This document shows, piece after piece, positions 36,801 through 51,984 of a stretch of 64,000 nt of DNA. The stretch spans positions 186,001-250,000 of the forward strand of contig OZ037772.1 of assembly GCA_964035545.1 (NCBI GenBank), read 5' to 3'. Position 1 is the stretch's first letter, and every line of letters starts with the position of its first letter. The DNA comes from Bugula neritina (taxonomy: Eukaryota > Bryozoa > Gymnolaemata > Cheilostomatida > Bugulidae). Position numbers and translations under genes: made by a program. The notes under the pieces are model-generated. The model saw nothing but the letters and a program-made list of their open reading frames with translations, was not told where the DNA came from and ran no database searches.

Positions 36801-37159
36801 ACCATAATCAAATAATCCAAAGCTCTCTGAAAAAACAAAAATGCTCCGTGACAGAGTTTTTTCCCCTTTCCACGTAACAAACATAAAATAACGAAAACGA
36901 AAAAGATCCCAACTTAACTTGACAGATTGAACTCAATTGATCATAAACATTACCTGGTTCTCCAAGAACTCCGGTATCTCCTGCAAAACAAAGTGGTCTC
37001 CTTTCTCCTGCATCTCCAGGATTGCCGGATATACCAGGCATGCCATCAACATCGGGTGAACCCTTCCTCTCCATCAGTTCTGTAAGATCCTGGGTGTCTT
37101 TTGGGACCCATTATCCCTTTCTGTTCACTGCAAAACAAGATTAACACATAATACAAGCA

Positions 37160-37380
37160 GGCATGGCCCTGCAGAACAGAACAGAGTAGCCAATCACATC
37201 ACTGCATTGATATTGTCAGGTCAATCAATATTCTTATTACAATATTCAGGCAATAATAAACTGTACAATGTCAAACAACAAGTTATTTTAAACTTATTAC
37301 CAAATTAAAGTTTACTTCTAGTAAAAACATGGTGGAGAATACATCTAGACCTTGAACAAAAAAGTATGAGTTTCATAATA
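37160..37380 (-). repeat. Extra copy of a collagen intron segment
   Basis: This segment repeats the intron sequence found at 37930-38290 and at 59170-59400, starting with CCCTGCAGAACAGAACAGAG. The minus arm therefore underwent a local tandem duplication. Confidence 0.8.
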
Positions 37381-37383
37381 AAC

Positions 37384-37649
37384 CAGGGTTGGGGTCAATC
37401 ACATGCAATTTCACTTCTAGGGTCCAACTAGCAGGGGCAATTTTGACAGTGGGGAACCTCCTTTGTTCTCAACACTGATACTATACTACATTGACTTAAC
37501 CTGAACTTGTTATTTAACAGTAGGCATGTTAAAAAAAAATGAATTTCTTAAGATTTAAAAGGTTGAAGTAATTGAGATGTAATTGTAAAAATCAATTACA
37601 TTAGTAAAGTAATTAATTACAATTACAATTACATGTTTATACAACCCTG
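37384..37649. mobile_element. 266-bp hAT-like MITE with exact 8-bp duplication
   Basis: The ends CAGGGTTG and CAACCCTG are inverted. TAATAAAC is repeated exactly at 37376-37383 and 37650-37657. It is absent from the corresponding position of the plus arm, so it inserted after the duplication. Confidence 0.85.
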
Positions 37650-37974
37650 TAATAAACTGTGAAACACCTAGACGTGGCTAACTGATAATACAGGGCAAGG
37701 AACTCAAGCTATACTTCCAAATATTTCAGAGGAAACAACTCCCACACAAGCAGTGAGCCCCACAAAGATACTATTCACCAACCTCGGTTCTTGCAGGTCA
37801 GAATAACCAGGAGCACCGACTGGTCCGAGGAATCTCTTGAGCCCAGTCGACCGGCTCTCTCCCATTGGACATTGAGGTCCGGGTTTTCCAGCATCCCCTA
37901 CAGCACAGGGCAATCCCGTTTCCCCTCTTCTCTTCTGAAGCCCTGCAGAACAGAACAGAGTAGCTAATAGCATC

Positions 37975-38160
37975 CCTGCTTTGATATTGTAAAGCTAATC
38001 ACATCGCTGCACTGATATTGTAAAGCTAATCACATCACTACTCTGATATTGTAAAGCTAATCACATCGCTGCACTGATATTGTTAAGCCAATCAAATCCC
38101 TGCTCTGGTATTGTTAAGCCAATCACATTGCTGCTCTAATATTGTCAATATTCTTATTAC
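37975..38160. repeat. Tandem repeat, about 38-bp unit
   Basis: Several units of GATATTGTAAAGCTAATCAC with CATCGCTGCACT. The plus arm has two or three comparable units near 59285-59385. Confidence 0.85.
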
Positions 38161-38349
38161 AAGATTCAGGCAATAATAAACTGTACAATGCGAAACAATA
38201 GTTTATTTTAACTTATTACTGAAATAAAGTTTACTTCTAGTAAAAATATGGTGGATAATACATCTAGACCTTGAACAATAAAAGTATGAGTTTCAGAATA
38301 GTTTGTGAAATACCTGCTATGATAGAGACATGTATGCAGTGTCTAACCT

Positions 38350-40157
38350 GGTTGGATGCACACTCAGAGTCACTTTTACACGTCAGTGTGCACACCTCGT
38401 TAACACAGATCTGATTGGGTAGACATTCTTGATGAGTCTTACACGTGAGTAGAGTGAGTCCATCTGATGGAACTATACTTTGTACAGTGAACTGTAAACA
38501 CATTGTAGAAAGATATCATATACCAGTATCAAAACACAGTCTGGGTCTCGGTTGGTAGCTTCGCTATATATCTGATCGATATTTACCTATCTGTTTATCT
38601 GCCTGTCTGTCCAGTCAGTCAGTCAGTCAGTCAGTCAGTCAGTCAGTCAGTCAGTCAGTCAGCCAGCCAGTCAGTCAGTCAGCCAGTCGGTCAGTCAGTC
38701 AGTTCATCTGTCATTCTGCTAATATATGGTAATGGTATAACTTATACTAGGCAATACCTATACCTCTGATCCAAGTTGTCTCCACTCTCTTCCAACACTG
38801 CTGCAAGCTGACCACTCGTACTGTAGGAGACATATGAGTCATTACTCAAGTCACTAGCAGGATATATAGACACCACTTTGGTTGTGGCTACAAGAGATGT
38901 AGAATAACTTGTTAAGTAACTAACAGTGCAAGTTATTATGACTAGCAAACTGCTACTGTAACTATACTAACAGAGTAACTATACTAACAGAGTAACTGTA
39001 CTAACAGAGTAACTGTACTAACAGAGTAACTATACTAACAGAGTAACTATACTAACAGAGTAACTATACTAACAGAGTAACTATACTAACAGAGTAACTA
39101 TACTAACAGAGTAACTGTACTAACAGAGTAACTATACTAACAGAGTAACTATACTAACAGAGTAACTATACTGACAGAGTAACTATACTAACAGAGTAAC
39201 TGTACTAACAGAGTAACTTACCATCATTCTGTAGATCCAGCGGATCATCAAAGAGTCTGTCCTGCTCAGTATCAGAAAGATCTGGGTTGTTGAGAGGATA
39301 AAGCTGATAGCATATGTTGGATATGCATTCAGTAAACTCAGATCCACATTGTTCATCTTCAGTACAGTCTATTAATAGAAACAAAACTCTATAAATAGCG
39401 AACTAGTCACTAAATAACCTCACATATCTCACATACACAACAGATCTCTACTTCTTTGCTGTTTTTGATAATTGACTCACAGTATAAGTGATTTCAGTTA
39501 GTCATGACTCACAGCATAAGTGATTTCAGTTAGTCATGACTCACAGCATAAGTTACAGCAGCTACTTGGACTCGCAGTATAAATTATAGTAGGTAGTCAC
39601 AACTCATAGTATGAAAGTCATCAATAACTCGCAGTGTAAGTCATAGCGACTACTCACCTGACAGCCCTCTTTACAGACACCATGGCGACATATCTGTCCA
39701 TCACTAGGACAGGCTGTGTTGTCAGTACACGGATAGAAGCACCTGCAAAAAATGCTGATAATCACACCAAGTGTGATGCATCGTTTCTACTGAAAAATCG
39801 CAAACCAAAATATGTAGAAAATAAAGCAAATTCAGCTTTAAGGTTACACTCTGTTATGTAAATACATAACAAAAATCATTCAAAAATCCTGGCCAGCACA
39901 GATATAAGTACAACAGAAAGCAACACTTTTAAACTCTAATAGAGTTTAGAACAAAGATTTCGCATTCAAACCTGAAGAACATTCTACTAGTTCAGAGTGA
40001 TAAAGATCCTAGACAACAGTTCTGTCATCTGGTGAGGCCTGCTGATAACATCTTTTCTCCAAACAGATCTGCAGCTTCCCACAGTCTCGGTCAAGGTCAC
40101 ATACCCCAACACAGGCACCACACTCGCAGGTGAAGCCACACGCACAGTTCTCAGGGT
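38350..40157 (-). CDS. Cysteine-rich extracellular-type exons, fragmentary gene or remnant
   Basis: Minus-strand exons are at about 40157-40050 (ENCACGFTCECGACVGVC), 39742-39658 (ACPSDGQICRHGVCKEGC), 39368-39222 (CTEDEQCGSEFTECISNIC), 38887-38764 and about 38481-38350 (HQECLPNQICVNEVC). The recurring C-x5-C-x5-IC-x4-C spacing resembles EB/WAP/Dickkopf-N-type secreted modules. Exons at 39368 and 38887 join cleanly in phase. The 39742 exon ends in phase 0 and does not fit the next, and the 40157 exon lacks a strong donor and runs to a stop. No start or signal peptide was found. It lies directly upstream of the collagen pseudogene on the same strand, so it may be a neighbouring gene cut by the duplication. 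Confidence 0.5.
38610..38705. repeat. (CAGT)n microsatellite
   Basis: About 23 CAGT units with a few CAGC and CGGT variants lie in an intron of the cysteine-rich gene. Confidence 0.95.
38945..39215. repeat. Minisatellite, 18-bp unit
   Basis: About fifteen units of ACTAACAGAGTAACTATA end next to the donor of the exon at 39222. Confidence 0.95.
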
Positions 40158-40249
40158 CTGAAGAGTTCAACAAAAACTATAAACTATACGGATGATTAGT
40201 CAGCTTAGTTGTGTCAGAGTTGAGATGTGCTGGAGGGTAGTTGTTGAAT

Positions 40250-41740
40250 ACTAGCAGTATAAACTAGTAAGATAACTTGGTGATATAAACTAGTAATATA
40301 ACTTGGTGATATAAACTAGTAATATAACTTGGTAACATAAACTTGTAATATAACTTGGTAATATAAACTAGTAATATAACTTGGTAATATAAACTTGTAA
40401 TATAACTTGGTAATATAAACTAGTAATATAACTTGGTAACATAAACTAGTAATATAACTTGGTAAAAATTAACTAGTAATATAACTTGGTAACATTAATT
40501 AGTAATATAACTTGGTAATATAAACTAGTAATATAACTTGGTAACATAAACTAGTAATATAACCTGGTAATATAAACTAGTAATATAACTTGGTAATATA
40601 AACTAGTAATATAACTTGGTAATACAAACTAGTGAGATAACTTGGTAATATTAACTGGTAATATAACTTGGTAATATAAACTAGTAATATAACTTGGTAA
40701 TATAAACTTGTAATATAACTTGGTAATATAAACTAGTAATATAACTTGGTAACATAAACTAGTAATATAACTTGGTAAAAATTAACTAGTAATATAACTT
40801 GGTAACATTAATTAGTAATATAACTTGGTAACATAAACTAGTAATATAACCTGGTAATATAAACTAGTAATATAACTTGATAACATAAACTGTTAATATA
40901 ACTTGGTAACATAAACTAGTAATATAACCTGGTAATATAAACTAGTAATGTAACTTGGTAATATAAACTAGTAATATAACTTGGTAACATAAACTAGTAA
41001 TATAACCTGGTAATATAAACTAGTAATATAACTTGGTAATATAAACTAGTAATATAACTTGGTAATACAAACTAGTGAGATAACTTGGTAATATTAACTG
41101 GTAATATAACTTGGCAATATAAACTAGTAATATAACTTGGTAACATAAACTGGTAATATAACTTGTTAACATAAACCGGTAATATAACTTGGTAACATAA
41201 ACTGGTAATATAACTTGGTAATATAAACCAGTAATATAACTTGGTAACATAAACTAGTAATATAACTTGGTAACATTAACTAGTAATATAACCTGGTAAT
41301 ATAAACTAGTAATATAACTTGGTAATATAAACTAGTAATATAACTTGGTAATATAAACTAGTAATATAACTTGGTAACATAAACTAGTAATATAACTTGG
41401 TAACATAAACTAGTAATATAACTTGGTAATATAAACTAGTAATATAACTTGGTAACATGAACTAGTAATATAACTTGGTAACATAAACTAGTAATATAAC
41501 TTGGTAATCTAAATTGGTAATATAACTTGGTAATATAACTTGGTAAAATAAACTAGTAATTTAACTTGGTAACATAAACTAGTAATATAACTTGGTAACA
41601 TTAACTAGTAATATAACCTGGTAATATAAACTAGTAATATAACTTGGTAATATAAACTAGTAATATAACTTGGTAATATAAACTAGTAATATAACTTGGT
41701 AACATAAACTAGTAATATAACTTGGTAACATGAACCAGTA
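40250..41740. repeat. Minisatellite, 24-bp unit, about 1.5 kb
   Basis: Some 60 units of AACTTGGTAATATAAACTAG plus TAAT, with higher-order repetition: a block of variants near 40430-40600 recurs near 40740-40900. It abuts dispersed repeat copy 2. Confidence 0.95.
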
Positions 41741-41743
41741 ATT

Positions 41744-43367
41744 TAATTAAATTAATAAGTAAATAAATAAATAAATAGTGTTACTAGACAAAGACAGACA
41801 AGATTTAGTCAAATAAATAAATTAATAAGTAAATAAATAAATAAATAGTGTTACTAGATTAAGACAGACAGAGTTAGACAATGAATTAGTAAACTGTCAA
41901 GTTGGTTAATATGATTACAATAATATAGCCTACCCAGTGAGCCCACTCCCTCAACACCTCCAACTACCCACAGCCAGAAACAACCGCAGGGATCAGAAAT
42001 TCACAGACGGGAAAAAGATCTCTGTGACCCAGTACAATCTCTAGACCACAAAAATCTCAAACCAGCAGGCTGTGAATTCTGTGATTTTGCTTTTCTTTGG
42101 CTCCACTCTTTTAGCACTACCGCCGGTAGCACAAGTCAAAGGAGGTGTAACTGTATGGAACTTCTCTATTATTCAATATTTTATTCTAGTTACAGTTAGT
42201 CGTAGTCATACTGGTCAAGTTTCACAACTTAAAGATAGACCAAAAAAATTGAAAGCATATATGTCTATTAGTGTGCAACTTGAAATGTACCTTAGAAAAG
42301 AGAGAAACAGTTAATTTTAACGCATGGTCTTCAATTAGCAATGCAAAATAAAATCAAATACTAATACAGTTATAGTTATACTCATACCGTAATAGTTATA
42401 GTAATAACCATCTTCATAATCATAATCATAATGATCATCATCATGTAGCCTACTACTACTAGCACTACTGCTACTACTAGTGGTAGTATTACTATTAGTA
42501 TTAGTATAAGTATTACTCTAATACTATTAGTATTACTATTACTACTGTGATTATTAGTACTAGTACTAGTAGTAGTACTACTAGTAGTAGTACTAGTACT
42601 AGCTTAAATTATCTAGCAATAAATGGCAAAGACTATCACTATGACTATGAGTATCGGACTCAGTATGAGATTGAGTATGGGATTGAGTATGAGTATGTAC
42701 TATGAGTATCAGTATGTTATCTGACTAAGAGTAAGAGTAAGACGAAGTGCAAGTGTTACAATAAATAAATACTACTTATTCAGATTGAGATTATTCTATA
42801 TAGTCAAAATTGAATTTCCTACATTAATTATTTCATAATATTGATAGAATTAAGAACATTTATAATTGTATCGCGATAGCCCTGATGTCTGATACAGACA
42901 TAAAATGGAAGCAAATATTACTTCTCAGCAGTTTGAAAGAAATAAGCTAAAATTCGCCTGAAATCAATACGGCGACGCTTATCGTACTTCCAGCTTTGCG
43001 ATCAAGTTAAAAGTTGTAGTTTGCGGGTTTACATGAGTACTCTTAGCGAGTCAATATCGATCATTAATTTCTATCTAGCCTTGCTTCTCAAAAACGGATT
43101 TTAAAGTCATAAAAACCATACAATTGGATATTGCTTAAGTACAATGAGAGGCGTAAGCGCACCGTCTAGATAATCTTGTCGCATTGTAAAATAAATAATG
43201 CTTGCCGTACCCACTAGGATTAGTGATGAGTTGCTTTATACTTGTGACTTATAAGTTGTAGTTTTTAACTCAATTTGACGAAACTTATTATCCTTATTTT
43301 GCTTGAAAAGGATGCTACGCTTTAAAGATTTAATTCTCTTGCATAAGCAAGTTGTAAGTAATACTAA
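41744..43367. mobile_element. Dispersed 1.7-kb repeat, copy 2
   Basis: This is a direct copy of 4754-6466. It has two instead of three 5' tandem units, small indels in the (TAG/TAC) stretch, and the same hairpin with CTAA end (43364-43367). It adjoins the 24-bp minisatellite that ends near 41740. Confidence 0.6.
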
Positions 43368-43369
43368 TA

Positions 43370-45720
43370 GTAATAGTAAGAACTAAGAGGGTGCTATTTG
43401 ATAATCGCAATCAAAATGAAAATTCAATTCAATATGATATTGATAGTGCTATAATGGCATTGTCATTTGACTTTGTGATTGTAATACTTATACTGATAGT
43501 GATTCAGTCATACCGATTGTGATTGCGATTGCCCCTGGCATTGGCCTGGCTCTTATCAGTCACACTCAGTCAGTCACTCACAGTTATACTTAGTTATTGT
43601 CGTTGGGATTGCCATACTCATTAAATCATACTCATAATGATAATCATTGTGATTCACAGTGAAAGCTTGCGTGAATGTGATAACATACTAGGCATTGTGA
43701 TTAACTGATTAAATGATCATCTCTTACCTCGTTGGGTTGAACTTAGTCTTCGTTTTGAAAGTTGAAGCGTGAATAAAAGTTGTTAGTTTTGTTTTGTTTT
43801 TATTTTTGGAATTTAATTTCATAGACACTATAACTGACAGGCTTTAAGTTTAATTTTATGTCATAATGCTAATACTTGATAATAATATAAATATACTTAT
43901 AGATAGTGTTACTGTTAGATTTCGTTGCTTTAAGCCTGAAGGCCAATGTGACACTAAGCATGGATCACTGAATGAGCAATGTGAAACTGAATGTCAATTT
44001 TCAAACTTAATAGAATTCTCTATGGCACAATTATACTGACAATTATGATAAATCAATATGAGGTAATCAAGGTGACCAGATCATGTTCAGTATTCTCATT
44101 TGAATGATACACATTATAACTCACCAATTCAATCATAAAATAATTTATCAACATTTGCAAGTATTTCTCATTGTGGACGAATCAATACCATATAAAAGCC
44201 CTACTATTGAAAATGAAATATCACTACTAACTTCATAATGTCAGTGTCAATATGAACAGTTATGAGCAACACTTTCAGTACGAGATCAAGTACCATTCAC
44301 GACTGCAGTTTATGAGAACAGTGTGAGAATGTGTGTGGTGATGATCAGCCACTGTTATGTGTGCTTCAGCTCACTTAAGCTATGAATATGAATATGTGAC
44401 TAGCACAAGGGGTGGGCTTATATCTAATTATTTTCAAGCTTGGTGTAGGCCATTAAATGTTTTCATTTAAACATTAGCTAGTTGTCTCCAAATCTATTAT
44501 AAAACTGCAACTGGAGTATATTTAAATACTTTTTTCAATTTACAAAAATACATAGCTACTGCGCCCCATAATATAAGTATTATACAGAGAGTTCGAGACG
44601 GAGGGGTTAAAGAAGTTGAGTCCACCCTGTTAACAATTCATGGGCACACTATATAAATACTCAAAACTTTATAGCTGGCCACCAGTTAGAAAGACTTAGC
44701 TCTCTGTAGTATGAGAGAGAACCATGAGACTAGCTGATTGTAGTTAGCCTAGTGTGTGCTGATTAAATGTGTTCTGCAATGTTGAAACATAAAATGTGTG
44801 ATTCAAAGTCAGATAACTGTATTAGCCTTGGGTTTATTTCCTGCTGGGTTTGTCCTATCATGCTGAATAGACTGAGGAACTCTGTTTAGTGAATATAGAG
44901 GGTAGTTCTAGATATGTGTGGGTGTATTTTGTAGACCGTGTTCCTCAATGCTCCTGAGAAGTTAAAACTGGTGAGAGCTTTGAGTAGTCCAGTCCTGACA
45001 TCCACTAAGGAAAAGTGTGTTTGTATTCTTTAGATTACAACTTCATTATATAAACAGGGGAGAGTATCAGCTATGTTTGTAGCTAAGTAGAGATTTTGGT
45101 GCACATTAGAACACAAGTTTTCTTGTTCCTTGTCTAGTACAGCAGAGTAAATATAACGATTGTATCATCTCCCTGTAACTTCTCAGTATATTGACTCAGT
45201 TACTAAGAGTGACATACTGGTAGGCTGCTGTCTGCCAACATTATTCATACATTATACCTCTATTCTGATACTTATTCAGGTGATAGCAAGTAACATTTGA
45301 TAGTAATAGGATGTTAGTTGTTACCATGGTTACTAGTAGTCAACTAGTGATAATTATGAGTCAGTAGTCGACAACCTGGCTTTCCTGTGAGCTGTTCTTA
45401 TCATAGAAATATTTACTGGTAAAAAGTTATCATTTATATACACGCTGTTCTCAGACTGTGTATTAATATATATTGACAGAAATGTTACTAGTTTTACATA
45501 TGGTTTATAGTAGTGGGGGCAGAGACTGTATTAATATTGACCAGTTAGTAACACCACAGTATACAATAAAGATATATCTGAATATGTGCCATTGTATACG
45601 AGAGAGAAATTTTTTCTTTCTGTACAATACATAGTATAGTTGACTAGCTAGCTCACAGTAGACAAACCGTTATATCCATCAAATCTGTACATGTCTGAAT
45701 CGATGTACTGTACATATCCC
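43370..45720. other. No firm gene; 5' side of the DUF2358 gene
   Basis: A possible small exon at 44935-44970 (TVFLNAPEKLKL, bounded by AG and GT) ends in phase 0 and does not fit the first confirmed exon at 45725. The first exon of that gene is therefore unidentified. The remainder is AT-rich with ATTGTGATT simple motifs. Confidence 0.4.
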
Positions 45721-45724
45721 ACAG

Positions 45725-49805
<4,081 letters not shown>

Positions 49806-49819
49806 ACATGCCTCCGGCA

Positions 49820-50255
49820 ATGCTAGCAGGTGCACTGTGGTTATGCTAGCAGGTGCCCTGTGGCTATGCTAGCAGGTGCCCTGTTGCAATGCTAGCAGGG
49901 GCCCTGTGGCTATGCTAGCAGGTGCCCTGTGGCTATGCTAGCAGGTGCCCTGTGGCTATGCTAGCAGGTGCCCTGTGGCTATGCTAGCAGGTGCCCTGTT
50001 GCTATGCTAGCAGGTGCCCTGTGGCTATGCTAGCAGGTGCCCTGTGGCTATGCTAGCAGGTGCCCTGTGGCTATGCTAGCAGGTGCCCTGTTGCTATGCT
50101 AGCAGGTGCCCTGTTGCTATGCTAGCAGGTGCCCTGTGGCTATGCTAGCAGGTGCCCTGTGGCTATGCTAGCAGGTGCCCTGTGGCTATGCTAGCAGGTG
50201 CCCTGTGGCTATGCTAGCAGGTGCCCTGTGGCTATGCTAGCAGGTGCCCTCTGCT
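49820..50255. repeat. Minisatellite, 23-bp unit
   Basis: About eighteen units of GGCTATGCTAGCAGGTGCCC with TGT lie just after the stop codon of the DUF2358 gene, probably in its 3' untranslated region or flank. Confidence 0.95.
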
Positions 50256-50259
50256 TTCC

Positions 50260-51984
50260 TCCGAGTTGGAAACTTCTAGAAGTTAGTCAAGATATTTCTC
50301 TTCATACACTGACACTCTCAGTTCATCTCCTAGCTCTTGTATGTGTGATGCTGTTGTCTGCACATTGTTTGTATTAAATACTTTATTCATTTGATTTTTT
50401 CAACCATTTAAAGTTAAGTTAATCTAACCCATTGCAATGCACCGCTCTGGACTTTGATTGCTTTGAAATTGTTGAGACTTTTTCTAAGCAACTTTTAATG
50501 ATATTTCAACCTCCGGAGCCTGAATAAAGTATTATATAGTATACCACAATATGATATATAATGTAATACAGTATATAGTATATAGTATATAATGCTATAT
50601 CACACAGCTCTCTCATATTCCACATAGTATATAATGCTATATCACACAGCTGTCTCATATTCAGTATCCTTCTAAATCAGACCTTTCGAAAAGCCAGCGG
50701 ACATTTTTTGTCTGCCCAATAAAAGTCTTTCACACACCTGCGCACCTTGTCAGTAGGTTATGAGGGGAAGTATAAGGTTATGAGTGTACGCAGTGGAACA
50801 AGCACCTTGCAGTGTCAGCTAGTGGGGTTAGTCAGTGTAGCAAGCACCTGTTGGATGTTGCCTTATGCCCATAGTCTGCTTAAGTACCACTGCATGTGTG
50901 CAGAACAACCACCTTGTAAATATTCTGCTAAATTATTTTGGTTTTTCTTACTCTTGTACGGGTCTTTGTCAAGTTTTGCCAAACTATTTCCCTATATAGA
51001 TAATTTAAATCCACTCCTTCTGTCAAAAAGTTGAGCTCACATTTGATTGTTACGTAGTAAATGCGAACACATGTTGGGTCTGTAATCAATTAGCTGTGCA
51101 TTCCTTGGAACAGTCGGACAATTTGACATGTTACCATGTGATTGGCTAACATTATGCTATCTCCGCCTATGAAACTGTAGTGAGTGACACTTGCAGGTCA
51201 GCTCTTGCAGGTGCTTGCAAAGTGATATTGTGGGAGATAGCTTAGAGACATATAGAGTGTGACAGAGCTGGGTACGTACATACATCTACTCTCTATAGTC
51301 AAACATCTTTTTTCTCTTTATTATATTTTATACTTTTTCTGTTTTTTTCCACCAAGTATATTCATTGTTTCTAAATCCAACCCATAATTTTTGATGATAA
51401 AAGAAATAGTTTTCATGTTGATGCAGTTGAAATATAAAATGACAATTTGAATTGGTCAGTAAATACATCCCACCGTATATGTATTTATTACGACACAACT
51501 TTCGAGGATATTTTATATTTCTACCTGCGAGTGAAAGTTTACCGTTATTTAATTTTCAAATTTTATCGAAATCAGCTTTTAGCTGTTCAACCTTACAACT
51601 ATATTGTTGCTATTTCATACTATACTATGATTATTTCCTAGACTACATTACAACTATTTCCTAGACTACATTACAACTATTTCCCAGACTGAATTACAAC
51701 TATTTCTCAGACTGTATTACAACTATTTCCCAGACTACATTACAACTATTTCTCAGACTATATTACAAGTATTTCCCAGACTATATTATAGCTATTTCTC
51801 AAACTATATTACAACTATTTCTCAGACTATATTACAACTATTTCTCAGACTGTATTGTGCATTTCTTTTCTAGAAAAGGCATAGCCCAAGTGTCAAGTCT
51901 TTAGTCCAGATTCTTCAACTCTAGTCTCCTATTGCGGTGGTGCAATAGGCAGAGGTGGTGGCATTGTTGAGGACTCAGTCTAAA
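50260..51984. other. Intergenic region and 5' flank of the collagen gene
   Basis: A 23-bp repeat (TTACAACTATTTCCCAGACTA) occupies 51640-51855. No other gene is seen. The collagen promoter and 5' untranslated region should lie just before 51985, but no TATA or initiator is decisive. Confidence 0.5.

Larger units (their letters stand above)
32462..38313 (-). pseudogene. Fibrillar collagen 3' half with COLFI propeptide, degenerate inverted copy
   Basis: Triple-helix exons run from about 37950 down to 34830, followed by C-propeptide exons 34684-34586, 34257-34163 (RDCRELFTEIPEFKSGTYW), 33850-33683 (VDPDGGSIANAI), 33385-33306, 33144-33009 (CINSVAVQDACGGK) and 32610-32462 (THLSIIDIAPGG). Splice phases fit throughout the propeptide. 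Disablements: TGA at 33344-33346 where COLFI usually has Arg (FL*IHSERA), and a one-base deletion in the last exon. That exon is 149 nt where 150 keeps phase, with the frame switching between YSKYYQK and ALTVIG. The collagen exons carry Gly replacements (for example GLPCAVG, GPQCPMG, GETARTG) and a frameshift near 37050-37065. It is an inverted copy of the + strand collagen at 59115 onward. Confidence 0.9.
35295..38313 (-). repeat. Inverted segmental duplication, minus arm
   Basis: Exons and introns match 59115-63974 in reverse orientation. Shared intronic text includes the sequence before the exon at 37950 and the segment after SIF(V/L)[11 protein letters not shown]. One arm boundary lies at about 38313, exactly where the partner's exon 14 donor lies (59113). 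Confidence 0.9.

Noticed and set aside
40250-41740. CRISPR array
   Set aside because: The array has continuous 24-bp tandem units without unique spacers, in a eukaryotic genome.
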